A stretch of DNA of 64,000 nucleotides from Rhodospirillaceae bacterium (GTDB lineage: Bacteria > Pseudomonadota > Alphaproteobacteria > Rhodospirillales > Rhodospirillaceae), in NCBI GenBank assembly GCA_018666155.1, contig JABJAH010000049.1, forward strand, positions 87,868 to 151,867, written 5' to 3'. Every line of letters begins with the position of its first letter. Positions within the stretch are counted from its first letter, which is position 1. Below the pieces are notes generated by a model. It was given only the letters and a program-made list of their open reading frames with translations. It had not been told where the DNA came from and made no database searches. Shown piece after piece: positions 54,030 to 63,697 of the stretch. The translations under genes were made by a program, and so were the position numbers.

Positions 54030-55385
54030 ATGTTCGAAAAAATCCTCATTGCCAATCGAGGTGAGATCGCGTTGCGCATCCTTCGCGCTTGCCGCGATAT
54101 GGGCATCAAGACCGTTGCAGTGCATTCCACAGCAGACGCAGAAGCAATGCACGTCAGGTTGGCGGACGAATCAGTATGTATCGGCCCCCCATCAAGCGCT
54201 GACAGCTACCTAAACAAAGCCGCTGTGATCTCTGCGGCGATGGTTACGAATGCCGATGCCATTCACCCTGGATACGGATTCCTGTCTGAAAACGCTGACT
54301 TTGCAGAAATGATCGAAGAGCATGGCATTGCCTTCATCGGGCCAACGCCAGAACACATTCGAGTAATGGGCGACAAGGTCGCAGCGAAGGCCGAGGCTAT
54401 TAGAAGCGGGATTCCAGTAGTACCCGGCTCCGACGGCGCTGTAGAAACGCCCGAAGACGCGGTCAAAGTCGGTGCGGAAATCGGTTATCCAGTACTGATA
54501 AAGGCGTCTGCCGGCGGTGGTGGCCGCGGCATGAAAGTGGCTGAAACAGCAGATGACGTTGTGGAGGCCTTCAAGGTTGCCTCTGGCGAAGCAAAATCAG
54601 TCTTTGGCAATGGCGAAGTGTACATCGAGAAGTACCTCTCAAATCCGCGCCATATCGAAGTGCAGGTTTTGGCGGACTCCCACGGCAATGTTGTCCATCT
54701 CGGGGAGCGAGATTGTTCCCTGCAACGAAAGCATCAAAAAGTACTGGAGGAATGTCCCTCCCCTGCTCTTAACTCAAGTGAGCGCGCTAAAATCGGCGAA
54801 GTCGTATGCAATGCCATGCGCAGTATCGGATATCTCAACGCCGGCACCGTCGAGTTTCTTTATGAGAACGGCGAATTCTATTTCATCGAGATGAACACGA
54901 GACTGCAGGTTGAACATCCGATCACCGAGATGGTCACCGGCATCGATCTCGTTAGAGAGCAGATCAGAATTGCAAGCGGCGCAGAACTCGACTTCACACA
55001 AGAAGAAATTTCAATGGCTGGGCATGCGATCGAGTGTCGCGTCAATGCTGAAGACCCGGTCACATTTACGCCATCGCCCGGCAAAGTAACGGGTTATCAT
55101 ATGCCGGGCGGCCTCGGGGTTCGCGTCGATTCAGGCTTATTCGCCGGCGCATCAGTGCCACCATACTATGACAGTATGATCGCAAAACTCATCGTCCATG
55201 GACGCAATAGAAATGAATGCCTGATGCGTTTGAAAAGGGCCCTCAGTGAGTACGTTGTCGAGGGTGTGAAAACGACTATCCCGCTCCACGAGAAACTTGT
55301 GAACGCGCCGGATTTCGTCGACGGCAACTACGATATCCGTTGGCTTGAGCAATTCGTCTTGTCCGGTTCTGAAAACAACTCTTAG
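54030..55385 (+). CDS. accC: Biotin carboxylase of acetyl-CoA carboxylase
   Basis: Product of 451 residues, standard length. ATP-grasp enzyme that carboxylates biotin on AccB. The start reads EKILIANRGEIALRILRACR; the glycine-rich ATP loop is ASAGGGGRGMKV; RHIEVQVLAD and EMNTRLQVEHPITEM provide metal and bicarbonate residues. It forms the operon aroQ-accB-accC-aat. Confidence 0.97.
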   Translation: MFEKILIANRGEIALRILRACRDMGIKTVAVHSTADAEAMHVRLADESVCIGPPSSADSYLNKAAVISAAMVTNADAIHPGYGFLSENADFAEMIEEHGIAFIGPTPEHIRVMGDKVAAKAEAIRSGIPVVPGSDGAVETPEDAVKVGAEIGYPVLIKASAGGGGRGMKVAETADDVVEAFKVASGEAKSVFGNGEVYIEKYLSNPRHIEVQVLADSHGNVVHLGERDCSLQRKHQKVLEECPSPALNSSERAKIGEVVCNAMRSIGYLNAGTVEFLYENGEFYFIEMNTRLQVEHPITEMVTGIDLVREQIRIASGAELDFTQEEISMAGHAIECRVNAEDPVTFTPSPGKVTGYHMPGGLGVRVDSGLFAGASVPPYYDSMIAKLIVHGRNRNECLMRLKRALSEYVVEGVKTTIPLHEKLVNAPDFVDGNYDIRWLEQFVLSGSENNS

Positions 55386-55414
55386 GGAATCTTCAAAGGA
55401 AACAGAGCTCCGGC

Positions 55415-56071
55415 GTGACCCAGATAACTCCCGAACTCCTTCTCAAGGCCTATGCGTTCGGAGTATTCCCGATGGCAAAATCTCGGGAAGAACGAGAAGT
55501 ATATTGGGTGCAACCAAAGGAACGAGGCGTCATTCCTCTTGATCAGTTCCACGTCCCGAAATCCCTCCGCAAAGTTCTACGAAAAGATGTCTTTGAAGTT
55601 CGCGTTGATACGGCTTTCGACGCTGTCATATTAGGCTGTGCAGAGTCGGGGCCGAATAGGGAAGACACCTGGATCAACGAACAAATTATTGAGCTGTTCT
55701 CGGACCTATTCGAGGCCGGTCTCGCGCACAGCGTAGAAGCTTGGGTTGATAATCAATTGGTTGGTGGGCTCTACGGCCTTGCTATGGGATCTGTTTTCTT
55801 TGGAGAAAGCATGTTTACACGGCAGGACAACGCATCGAAAGTCGCGCTCTGCCATCTGGTTGCGATTATGAAAAATGGCGGATACCGGCTGCTGGATACT
55901 CAGTTCATCACTGGTCATCTGATGCAATTCGGCGCTGTGGAATTGCATCACCAGGACTACATGCGAGAGCTTGGGGATGCATTGGGTCAGCTTGGCCGCT
56001 TCGGTCCCCCATTACCCTATTCTGAAATGGAGCGCCTTCTGTTCTCGCAGTCGAGTACCCAAACATCATAA
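55415..56071 (+). CDS. aat: Leucyl/phenylalanyl-tRNA--protein transferase
   Basis: Product of 218 residues. It adds Leu or Phe from aminoacyl-tRNA to N-terminal Lys or Arg, tagging proteins for ClpAP (N-degron pathway). YAFGVFPMA, VEAWVDNQLVGGLYGLAMGSVFFGESMF and the late QFITGHLMQFGAVELHHQDY are signatures. It starts with a GTG and follows accC by 29 bases. Its last 55 bases overlap the end of the convergent DUF2155 gene. Confidence 0.95.
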   Translation: MTQITPELLLKAYAFGVFPMAKSREEREVYWVQPKERGVIPLDQFHVPKSLRKVLRKDVFEVRVDTAFDAVILGCAESGPNREDTWINEQIIELFSDLFEAGLAHSVEAWVDNQLVGGLYGLAMGSVFFGESMFTRQDNASKVALCHLVAIMKNGGYRLLDTQFITGHLMQFGAVELHHQDYMRELGDALGQLGRFGPPLPYSEMERLLFSQSSTQTS

Positions 56072-56433
56072 ACGGCGTGATCCATTGCAGATAAAGCTGG
56101 GCTAGACGCAAACATCCAGCCAGAAAATACTTCTGTCGGAGACTGATCAGGTCTCTTGTCCCAAATTTTCAAGAATGCAGCACTTTCCGGCGTTTCCTCT
56201 GGCGGTCGTGTCATACAGGTCTGCACCGCTATTGATAAGGTGCCGATCGATACGGTGTCACCAACCCATGCCTCTAGGGTGCTTACTCGGCCGGTAACCT
56301 TATCTAGCCAACGAAGGACAGTTGTGTCTGTTGGCACATAATCGGCTGAAGCCGGTTGTGTGCAAATCAGCAGCCCTGCGAGAGCTAAGCTGAGTATGGG
56401 AGCAGCAACGCCAGTGGATCTCTGGTTTCTCAT
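56017..56433 (-). CDS. Exported DUF2155 protein
   Basis: Product of 138 residues with a signal peptide (TGVAAPILSLALAGLLICTQ, cleavage at ASA-DY). The mature part is a clean DUF2155: TVLRWLDKVTGRVSTLEAW, CMTRPPEETPESAAFLKIWD, VFSGWMFASSPALSAMDHAVYDVWVLDC, with two conserved cysteines. Function unknown; its constant position beside mlaD and complex I accessory genes in alphaproteobacteria suggests an envelope role. The frame is open to 56496, but the ATG at 56433 begins the signal. Confidence 0.9.
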   Translation of the reverse strand: MRNQRSTGVAAPILSLALAGLLICTQPASADYVPTDTTVLRWLDKVTGRVSTLEAWVGDTVSIGTLSIAVQTCMTRPPEETPESAAFLKIWDKRPDQSPTEVFSGWMFASSPALSAMDHAVYDVWVLDCENRRRSISE

Positions 56434-56485
56434 AGCCAACATATGGAACAAGAAAAAGCGGCGCCGACAAGGCAGTCTTTTGTAT

Positions 56486-56938
56486 TCAAGAATCACCGCC
56501 GGTGGCTAGAAATATGATTTCGCCGACTAAATCTTCGAGAGATTTGAAATCTTGGCTATTCGCAATGAGACCGCCATTGGTCACATGGACCTCGGACTTG
56601 CCTGGTCGAAGATCAACATACTTCCCCCCCAACAACCCGTCCCCGACGATTGCAGCGACAGTGTCCTCGGGAATCAAAATCGATGGATCGATAACTAAAG
56701 TCACCCTGGCTTCATAAGTCTCAAAATCAAGATACTGAGATTCAACCGTACCGACGCTAACACCGCTGATACGGACATCACTCCCGATCTGCAGCCCTCC
56801 GACCTTTAAAAAAGTCGCCTCGACTTTATAACCATCCCGCGCCCCAATTTGAGCAGTCGAGTAGGCCAGCGATAGGAACATACCAGCAATCAGGAGAACG
56901 ACTGCGCCGAGTACCGTTTCGATCGGATTCCGCTTCAT
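56486..56938 (-). CDS. mlaD: MlaD-family lipid transport protein (second copy)
   Basis: Product of 150 residues: one membrane helix (about 8-27), then a single MCE/MlaD domain (LKVGGLQIGSDVRISGVSVGTV, ARVTLVIDPSILIPEDTVAAIVGDGLLGGKYVDLRPG). MlaD forms a hexameric ring that carries phospholipids between inner and outer membrane. It starts inside the end of the upstream MlaD gene (4-base ATGA overlap). The Mla ATPase and permease are not in this window. Confidence 0.92.
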   Translation of the reverse strand: MKRNPIETVLGAVVLLIAGMFLSLAYSTAQIGARDGYKVEATFLKVGGLQIGSDVRISGVSVGTVESQYLDFETYEARVTLVIDPSILIPEDTVAAIVGDGLLGGKYVDLRPGKSEVHVTNGGLIANSQDFKSLEDLVGEIIFLATGGDS

Positions 56939-57420
56939 GGTAGGTCTTTCTGTTCAGCTAAACGGCTTGTTTTCGCACGATTCACCACCTGATTCAGCAA
57001 GCTCTCCAAGACAACAGAGTCCTGAACATAAGAGAGTCGCTGTCCGGGCGAGAGCGTCTCAATATCACCGCCCGGATGAAGCTCAATGTACTTCTCCCCA
57101 AAAATTCCATCCGTTTCTATCACTGCAGCGGTGTCTGACGGTATTGCGAGATTCGAATCAAAGATGGCAAGCGTCACATTGGCTCGGTGATGGTCGCCTA
57201 GAGAGACTGACCCAACAAGACCAATATCGATGCCGGCCATGCGAACCGGACTGCCGACGGTCAAACCATCTATCTTTCCAAACTCGGCATGCAGGTCGAA
57301 ACCTAGGCCGCTACTAGAATCTGTTTGTGGCGTACCGACGGTTAGAGCAACAAGAATAATAAGGGTGACGGCGATTGTACCAAGGCCGAGCCTTATTTCC
57401 CGCCAGTTGAATTCAGCCAT
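56935..57420 (-). CDS. mlaD: MlaD-family lipid transport protein (first copy)
   Basis: Product of 161 residues with a membrane helix (about 8-29) and an MCE domain (IDGLTVGSPVRMAGIDIGLV, ANVTLAIFDSNLAIPSDTAAVIETDGIFGEKYIELHPGG), longer at the C-terminus than the next copy. The ATG at 57420 has GGAG 7 bases upstream, which decides against 57594. It overlaps the end of the NDUFA12 gene by 8 bases and the next MlaD gene by 4, so all are coupled. The two copies clearly diverged and may form a mixed ring. Confidence 0.92.
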   Translation of the reverse strand: MAEFNWREIRLGLGTIAVTLIILVALTVGTPQTDSSSGLGFDLHAEFGKIDGLTVGSPVRMAGIDIGLVGSVSLGDHHRANVTLAIFDSNLAIPSDTAAVIETDGIFGEKYIELHPGGDIETLSPGQRLSYVQDSVVLESLLNQVVNRAKTSRLAEQKDLP

Positions 57421-57763
57421 CCGGGCTCCAGGCCTCATAGTCGCCAGTTGCCGAGGCTCTTTGTCCACCTTTGCGGTCGTGGCCGGGCGGCAAATAAGCG
57501 GCCTCTGTGCCGGTCTGGTTGGACTGATGTGGCTTTTGCCATGCCTTTCGGGCCGTTTGAATCGGCTCATCAGTCGTGTGATGTAACCATGCATGCCACT
57601 CTGGGGGGACTTTCGACGCCTCTGCTTCGCCGACGTACACGACCCAACGCTCTTCCCGGTTACCGGAGCGTTTTCGCGATGATTTGTAATATACGTTGCC
57701 TAGGTCGTCTTCGCCGACCTTTTGACCTTTGAATTTCGTATACAGCCAAGTCCCGAGGGTCAT
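57413..57763 (-). CDS. NDUFA12-type accessory subunit of complex I (17.2 kDa type)
   Basis: Product of 116 residues. TLGTWLYTKFKGQKVGEDDLGNVYY near the start and ERWVVYVGEAEASKVPPEWHAWLHHTTDEP are the family signature. In mitochondria and alphaproteobacteria the protein sits on the peripheral arm of NADH:ubiquinone oxidoreductase. The C-terminal tail is basic and disordered. The ATG at 57763 is the conserved start. The gene overlaps mlaD downstream. Confidence 0.95.
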   Translation of the reverse strand: MTLGTWLYTKFKGQKVGEDDLGNVYYKSSRKRSGNREERWVVYVGEAEASKVPPEWHAWLHHTTDEPIQTARKAWQKPHQSNQTGTEAAYLPPGHDRKGGQRASATGDYEAWSPDG

Positions 57764-57890
57764 GTCGCAATCTTTCTTTGAATAGACGAACGCGGAGAAT
57801 ATGGCGGTTTTCTGGGGTCCCGTCCAGTTCTGAGGCTCATTCGAGAGATTTTGTTGATTTTTTGAGCAATTCGACGTCAAAGCCTAGAAA

Positions 57891-57906
57891 CCTCAAAATA
57901 TTGTGG
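57891..57906. promoter_or_regulatory. NrdR-box-like site 1 (distal to nrdJ)
   Basis: CCTCAAAATATTGTGG. The core CAAAATATTGT fits the NrdR box pattern (ACAC-A/T-ATAT-x-T-A/T-GTGT). Its centre is about 31 bases from that of site 2. Confidence 0.65.
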
Positions 57907-57921
57907 TTTATCAATCTCCAA

Positions 57922-57937
57922 ACACAAAATATTGTTG
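57922..57937. promoter_or_regulatory. NrdR-box-like site 2 (proximal to nrdJ)
   Basis: ACACAAAATATTGTTG, with the same core CAAAATATTGT as site 1 at 31-base spacing, close to three helical turns. Paired boxes at this spacing are the known form of NrdR operators, which repress ribonucleotide reductase genes in response to dATP. Confidence 0.7.
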
Positions 57938-58145
57938 ATAACAGGCAGTTGAAATCGTACTCTAGTGTCCACTCGTAAGTGACCTACTAAATGTTGATTT
58001 ACGGGTGCGATGGGCTGAGGGGAATGCTTGAATCGCATCGAAAATTGACCACGCTTTTGCATGGCGTGGAGCGATGCAGATTCCGTCTCGCGAGCTGAAG
58101 AAGTAGTTCGATTTTTGAGGCCAAGCTAGGCCAGAGGGATACGTT

Positions 58146-61100
58146 ATGCGGATTACGCGCCGGTTCACCACGCCAGGCACATCACCCTACGCCGAGATCC
58201 CATTCCGAACGATTAAGAGCGAAATTAAGAATCCAGATGGATCGGTCGTCTTTGCTCAGGCTGAAATCGAAGTACCCGAGCGTTGGTCTCAAGTCGCAAG
58301 CGATGTCCTTGCTCAAAAGTACTTCAGAAAGGCCGGCGTCCCGGCCCGGCTAAAGTCCGTCAAAGAAAGCGACGTACCCGAATTTCTCTGGCGCAAAGAG
58401 CCAGACCACAAAGCCCTAAAGCGCCTCAAAGCGGATAATAGGTTTGTCGGCGAGGCTGATGCCCGGCAGGTCTTTGACCGACTGGCCGGAACCTGGGCCT
58501 ATTGGGGCTGGAAAGGCGGTTATTTCGACAGCAACGACGATGCCGAGACCTTTTTTGACGAAATGCGCTACATGCTTTGCATGCAAATGGCGGCACCAAA
58601 TTCGCCTCAATGGTTTAACACCGGTCTTCATTGGGCGTACGGCATTGATGGCCCAGCCCAGGGTCATTTCTATGTGGATTACCGAAGCGGCAAGCTGACT
58701 AAATCTGCTAGCGCGTACGAACACCCTCAGCCGCACGCGTGTTTTATACAATCTGTCTCCGACGACTTGGTCAATGAGGGCGGCATCATGGACCTTTGGA
58801 CCCGTGAGGCGCGGCTATTCAAATACGGATCTGGAACGGGAACTAATTTCTCTGCCGTCCGTGGATCAGGCGAAAATCTATCCGGTGGTGGGCAATCTTC
58901 CGGACTTATGAGCTTCCTGAAGATCGGTGACCGAGCGGCGGGCGCTATAAAATCCGGGGGCACAACTCGGCGGGCGGCCAAGATGGTCATTGTCGACGTC
59001 GATCACCCAGATATCGAAGCCTTTATTTCGTGGAAGGTGCGCGAAGAGCAAAAAGTCGCTGCCTTAGTTACGGGCTCAAAGCTTTGTCAGTTTCACCTCA
59101 ACGTTATTTTGCAAGCAACCCGCAATTGGGATGGGGTCGACAGCGAGAGCCGCTTTGATGTGGCAAAAAATGACGCGCTCAAGAAAGCTGTACGCGCTGC
59201 ACGAAAAGCGATGATTCCTGACAACGCAATACAACGCTCGATCCAGTTTGCGCGTCAGGGATATACGGAAATCAAATTCGAAACCTACGATACGGACTGG
59301 GACTCTGAGGCCTACCTGACCGTTTCTGGGCAGAACTCAAACAACAGCGTCCGCGTCACCAATGAATTTCTCGAAGCCGCCCAGACAGGTAAGCCATGGG
59401 ATCTGCGCAATCGCACCGACGGCGGAGTTGCAGAGACCGTTGATGCAGCGGACCTATGGGATCGCATCGCAGAAGCCGCCTGGCAATGCGCGGACCCTGG
59501 CATCCAATTCGACACCACCGTCAATGATTGGCACACGTGCCCAAACTCTGGGCGTATCAACGGATCAAACCCTTGCTCAGAGTATATGTTTCTCGATGAT
59601 ACGGCCTGTAACCTAGCGTCCCTGAACCTTCTTACGTTCCGCAACAATGATGGTTCGTTCGACGTTGAAGGGTTCACTCACGCGACAAGGTTGTGGACCG
59701 TCGCCCTCGAGATCTCGGTGCTGATGGCTCAGTTTCCGTCCAAAGAAATAGCCAAGCGATCTTTCCAATTCCGCACCCTTGGTCTCGGTTACGCCAATAT
59801 CGGCGGACTTTTGATGGCCGATGGGATTCCCTATGACAGTGCGGAAGGCCGTGGTTTGTGTGGCGCTATTACCGCACTCATGACCGGTGTTTCTTATGCA
59901 ACATCCGCTGAGATGGCTGAAGAAATTGGTACTTTTCCTGGCTACAGCGCCAATTCCGATGAAATGCTGCGTGTTATTCGTAATCATCGGCGCGCCGCCT
60001 ACGGTCACCACGATGGCTATGAGAACCTAAGCATAAAGCCAGTCCCTCTCAACGGTGCAGACTGCCCGGATACGGCGATCACTGCAGCTGCCAAGAAAGC
60101 CTGGGATCAAGCATTGGCTGTTGGTGAGGCGCACGGTTTCCGCAATGCCCAAGTATCCGTTATCGCGCCTACTGGCACCATCGGGCTAGTCATGGATTGC
60201 GACACGACCGGTATCGAACCAGATTTTGCACTCGTTAAATTCAAGAAATTGGCCGGTGGTGGATACTTTAAAATCATTAATCGGATTGTCCCGCTGGCGC
60301 TCAACACCCTTGGGTATACCGATCCTGAAATTGACGACATACAAGGTTATGCCGTCGGACATGGCACGCTAGATGGTGCGCCCGGTGTCCATCACAAAGC
60401 GCTCATGGATCGAGGTTTTGATGGAGACGCATTGACTGCGGTCGAAGAGGCATTAGAAAACGCTTTCGACATAAAATTCGTGTTTAACAAATACACGCTG
60501 GGCGAAGAATTCTGCACGGAGCGCCTTGGAATAGATGCCGCAGATCTCGATCGACTAGATTTCAATATGCTCAAATCGCTCGGTTTCAGCGACAGCGAGA
60601 TCGAAGCGGCAAATATATATGCTTGCGGCGCCATGACGCTCGAGGGCGCGCCCGGACTGAAACTCGAACACCAGCCGGTCTTTGATTGCGCCAACCCGTG
60701 CGGCCGAACTGGCACACGGTATCTATCTGCATCGAGCCACATCGGTATGATGGCCACTGCGCAGCCCTTCATTTCCGGCGCCATTTCCAAAACCATTAAT
60801 ATGCCGAACACCGCAACGGTCGAGGATTGCCGCAACGCCTATATCGAATCCTGGAAGCTAGGCATCAAAGCCAACGCCCTGTACCGCGACGGATCAAAAC
60901 TTTCTCAACCTCTAGCGTCAGCCGTTTTTGACGACATTGGGGACGAGGAAGACTTGGATGAACGACTCGAAGACATAGCCGCAAAGCCTGCAACTGCTCG
61001 CGCCGAAATAATTGCAGAGCGAATTGTCGAGCGAGTTGTCGCGCGTGAACGTCAGCGCCTACCGGACAGACGCAAGGGCTATACTCAGAAAGCGTTGGTC

Positions 61101-61847
61101 GGAGGACACAAAGTATACCTACGTACCGGCGAATATGACGACGGCGCCATCGGAGAAATTTTCATCGATATGCATAAGGAAGGTGCCGCCTTCCGCAGTC
61201 TGATGAACAACTTCGCAATCGCCATTTCTATTGGCTTACAATACGGCGTGCCACTAGAGGAATACGTAGACGCTTTTACCTTTACCAGATTCGAGCCTGC
61301 TGGACTGGTCGAAGGCAACAGCTCCATAAAAATGGCAACATCCATACTCGACTATATTTTCCGTGAACTCGCTGTATCGTACCTGGGAAGATACGAACTG
61401 GGCCATGTTGAACATTCTGACATAACACCTGACGCTATGGGTGACGGGGATGCGGCAGAGAAGTTGCTTAAAATCGCTGAACGAACTGTATCGCAAGGGT
61501 ATATCCGCTCTAGTAATTTGTACTTCCTGAATCCGGGCGATCAGCGCAAAGATAGTGACGATAACATCGCCACCACTGAAACCATTATTCCTCTTGATTC
61601 TGCCGTTGGTGAATCAGCATCCGTTTCTGCCGGCGCAACAGGGTCCATGTCTAGCGCAGACGGAGGCGGAGTAAGCAGTGTTATGGCTGGCCCTCCTCCA
61701 TCAACCGAACGCATGTCTGCAATCAGCACCGCAAAGATGCAGGGCTATGAAGGTGATGCGTGCGGGGAGTGCGGTAATTTTACGTTAGTTCGAAATGGGA
61801 CCTGCATGAAATGCAATACATGCGGTGCAACGAACGGTTGTTCGTAA
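58146..61847 (+). CDS. nrdJ: Adenosylcobalamin-dependent ribonucleotide reductase (class II)
   Basis: Product of 1233 residues, the long class II form. It makes deoxyribonucleotides with B12. The catalytic segment [20 protein letters not shown] lies near 473, preceded by [14 protein letters not shown] and [18 protein letters not shown]. The C-terminal zinc-ribbon-like module [22 protein letters not shown] supplies electrons to the active site. Use of a B12 enzyme here implies cobalamin supply. Regulation by NrdR is suggested by the paired boxes upstream. Confidence 0.96.
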   Translation: MRITRRFTTPGTSPYAEIPFRTIKSEIKNPDGSVVFAQAEIEVPERWSQVASDVLAQKYFRKAGVPARLKSVKESDVPEFLWRKEPDHKALKRLKADNRFVGEADARQVFDRLAGTWAYWGWKGGYFDSNDDAETFFDEMRYMLCMQMAAPNSPQWFNTGLHWAYGIDGPAQGHFYVDYRSGKLTKSASAYEHPQPHACFIQSVSDDLVNEGGIMDLWTREARLFKYGSGTGTNFSAVRGSGENLSGGGQSSGLMSFLKIGDRAAGAIKSGGTTRRAAKMVIVDVDHPDIEAFISWKVREEQKVAALVTGSKLCQFHLNVILQATRNWDGVDSESRFDVAKNDALKKAVRAARKAMIPDNAIQRSIQFARQGYTEIKFETYDTDWDSEAYLTVSGQNSNNSVRVTNEFLEAAQTGKPWDLRNRTDGGVAETVDAADLWDRIAEAAWQCADPGIQFDTTVNDWHTCPNSGRINGSNPCSEYMFLDDTACNLASLNLLTFRNNDGSFDVEGFTHATRLWTVALEISVLMAQFPSKEIAKRSFQFRTLGLGYANIGGLLMADGIPYDSAEGRGLCGAITALMTGVSYATSAEMAEEIGTFPGYSANSDEMLRVIRNHRRAAYGHHDGYENLSIKPVPLNGADCPDTAITAAAKKAWDQALAVGEAHGFRNAQVSVIAPTGTIGLVMDCDTTGIEPDFALVKFKKLAGGGYFKIINRIVPLALNTLGYTDPEIDDIQGYAVGHGTLDGAPGVHHKALMDRGFDGDALTAVEEALENAFDIKFVFNKYTLGEEFCTERLGIDAADLDRLDFNMLKSLGFSDSEIEAANIYACGAMTLEGAPGLKLEHQPVFDCANPCGRTGTRYLSASSHIGMMATAQPFISGAISKTINMPNTATVEDCRNAYIESWKLGIKANALYRDGSKLSQPLASAVFDDIGDEEDLDERLEDIAAKPATARAEIIAERIVERVVARERQRLPDRRKGYTQKALVGGHKVYLRTGEYDDGAIGEIFIDMHKEGAAFRSLMNNFAIAISIGLQYGVPLEEYVDAFTFTRFEPAGLVEGNSSIKMATSILDYIFRELAVSYLGRYELGHVEHSDITPDAMGDGDAAEKLLKIAERTVSQGYIRSSNLYFLNPGDQRKDSDDNIATTETIIPLDSAVGESASVSAGATGSMSSADGGGVSSVMAGPPPSTERMSAISTAKMQGYEGDACGECGNFTLVRNGTCMKCNTCGATNGCS

Positions 61848-61894
61848 ACGTATATCCAATGTTCCTGGTGAATCATGCGCAGGCCTAGCATCTC

Positions 61895-62881
61895 ATGACT
61901 TTTCCAGCATCGTTATCCTATAGGGCACTAGCAGATCCACTCGTGCCATCAAGTGCCATGCAGACCGAGCAATCAGAGGCCGGCTGGCTAAGCGATTTAT
62001 TTGACGCCTTTCTGCGCGTAAAGATTCCGACACCGCAGGAATATGCGAACTGTCGCCTACACGCAGAGGACGTCGTGCATACGTTGAGGCGTGCACTCTA
62101 CCCAATTCGCATGGCCGGCAGCATGACTGGCGACTCTCTTGTTGTCGGCGGTGTAGGCAAACGCACGGCTCTCTCCCCGATCGCCTGCGTTGATGTCTTA
62201 TACCTTCTTCCCTCAAAACTACGGATAAGCCGCACAGCTGACGCATTGAAGGTGGTCCATGCTGGCTTGGCTGATCAATATGAAGCCGAAGTGATAGCGG
62301 CGGCTGATCTAGGAGTCACAGTCACCACAGGTGACCGCCGTATCCGTATTATTCCAGCGTTAGAGCACGGAACTGGATTCAAAATCCCTGGGCCGACTAC
62401 TTTAGACCGAGCGTCGGGCTGGCGTATAACAAACCCAGTATCTGAAGCCGCAACACTTCGTCTCAGTGATAGCCTTAATACCGGGTGGACTCGTCGACTA
62501 TTGACGATCCTAAAATCATGGCGAGACCACACAGAAACACCACTCGATTCCCTAACTCTCGAAGTCTTGGTTCAAGAATTTTGCGCAACACAAAAACGCC
62601 AAGCCACTCTCCCCGACGCATTTAAGGCGTTTGTCGCCTGGGCGCGCTCCAAGCCTGTAGGCCGCATTACCGCACCAGGAGCTGCGACGACCCTTGAGCT
62701 AGACCAGTCATGGCATGGCAGTGCGAAAGCGGCCTATTGGCGGGTAACGTTAGCAGAACAGACAGCCTCAACGGATAGGCTTAAAGCTGCATTGGAATGG
62801 CGCAACTTACTTGGAATGGATTTCCCAGTGCCGGAGGATTCCGATAAATCAGTTCCACCGATTCTAGAGGCCTGCGCCTAG
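61895..62881 (+). CDS. Orphan CD-NTase-fold (SMODS-like) protein, probably non-catalytic
   Basis: Product of 328 residues. The layout of CD-NTase nucleotidyltransferases is visible: VVGGVGKRTALSPIACVDVLYLLP (about 83-106), the strand VTVTTGDRRIRIIPALEHGTGFKIP (about 141-165), WRITNP and the helical LLTILKSWRDHTETPLDSLTLEVL. In active relatives the first part reads GSxGKxTAxxPxxDVDVL; here the first Asp is Cys 98, only Asp 100 remains, and the third acidic residue of xxEVxPA appears as Arg 151. Two of three metal ligands are thus missing. No CBASS effector or other partner lies next to it. Confidence 0.6.
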   Translation: MTFPASLSYRALADPLVPSSAMQTEQSEAGWLSDLFDAFLRVKIPTPQEYANCRLHAEDVVHTLRRALYPIRMAGSMTGDSLVVGGVGKRTALSPIACVDVLYLLPSKLRISRTADALKVVHAGLADQYEAEVIAAADLGVTVTTGDRRIRIIPALEHGTGFKIPGPTTLDRASGWRITNPVSEAATLRLSDSLNTGWTRRLLTILKSWRDHTETPLDSLTLEVLVQEFCATQKRQATLPDAFKAFVAWARSKPVGRITAPGAATTLELDQSWHGSAKAAYWRVTLAEQTASTDRLKAALEWRNLLGMDFPVPEDSDKSVPPILEACA

Positions 62882-62905
62882 AGCGCACAAGTTAGCCGAT
62901 ACTCT

Positions 62906-63571
62906 CTAGAACTGCACAGTCCGCATTATCTCAGAATTCTGACACAAGCCCAAAAACAGACCACTTGTCCCGGCGTCGACAAAGTTAAGGCCGCTTTTTC
63001 CACGCGCCTTTGGTTTGTAGCTCTGTAAAATGAAAACAGCATTGAGCACCCGGCTTAGCTCCTCACCTTCAAACTGCCGTGTAAATATGAGGTTACCTCG
63101 GCGCGGAAGCCGACCCGCACATGTGTGCGCGTTGGGTCGATCAATTTTATAGATAACGGGCAAGCCCCAATCGTTAATTGTTGCCTCTTGATCAATTCCA
63201 AGTGTAAACCACGGCACATAGCCGTCCAATTCACTCGCGCCACAGGAGATAGCCGCACGGCCATCACCTGTAAGATCAGGGCATGGCAGTAACGGTGTAC
63301 CATTCTCTTCCATGACGCCAGACATAACGTGGGCAAGGACCGCAGCTTTTATAAAGGAAAATTGGTCTGCCATATCGGCACGCCGTTCTTCGACGTTTAG
63401 TCCGACCCAATAGGTCGTAAGGCCGAAAAATACACTTGCTAGGAAAGAGCCGAGCAGCAGTGCGCGAATGTTTTCTTTTCGCGTACGATTCCTTTTGGCA
63501 TGACTCCGCATCCACCGCTGAAGCTGCGGCATTGCGATCCCACCAGAGCGTTTTGGTCCGAAGTCAGACAT
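62906..63571 (-). CDS. Pseudopilin-like membrane protein
   Basis: Product of 221 residues with a basic N-terminus and one membrane helix (about 37-56). The exposed part contains LLPCPDLTGDGRAAISCGASELDGYVPWFTLGI and NDWGLPVIYKID, a pattern (PCP, DGDG, GxLPWxTLGL, DxWG) seen in GspH/type II-type minor pseudopilin-like proteins. No prepilin peptidase motif precedes the helix, so processing is not expected. It may be a membrane-anchored derivative; role unknown. Convergent with the CD-NTase-like gene. Confidence 0.5.
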   Translation of the reverse strand: MSDFGPKRSGGIAMPQLQRWMRSHAKRNRTRKENIRALLLGSFLASVFFGLTTYWVGLNVEERRADMADQFSFIKAAVLAHVMSGVMEENGTPLLPCPDLTGDGRAAISCGASELDGYVPWFTLGIDQEATINDWGLPVIYKIDRPNAHTCAGRLPRRGNLIFTRQFEGEELSRVLNAVFILQSYKPKARGKSGLNFVDAGTSGLFLGLCQNSEIMRTVQF

Positions 63572-63697
63572 GCTGCTCTTTTAGCGCGAATACATTGCTA
63601 AGTAGTTGAGAAATTACAGTTTTGTTTCAAGTCAAAACCACTTATCTCAAATCGATAGCGACCTGAAAGTACCGAAATTCATCAGAGATCACGTCAT

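Larger units (their letters stand above)
57764..58145. other. Divergent promoter region of the NDUFA12 operon and nrdJ
   Basis: 382 bases between divergent genes. It holds two NrdR-box-like sites at 57891-57906 and 57922-57937 and a possible promoter just after them (TTGATA 57935-57940, then TACTCT at 17 bases, weak). About 200 bases remain as nrdJ leader; I see no B12-riboswitch B12-box in it. Confidence 0.5.

Noticed and set aside
57938..58145. A possible cobalamin riboswitch before nrdJ
   Set aside because: No B12-box-like GCCACTG element is visible in the leader; NrdR-type sites explain the region better.
61895..63571. A CBASS antiphage operon
   Set aside because: The CD-NTase-like protein lacks metal ligands, and its neighbours (nrdJ, a pseudopilin-like protein) are not known effectors, Cap2/Cap3 or similar.
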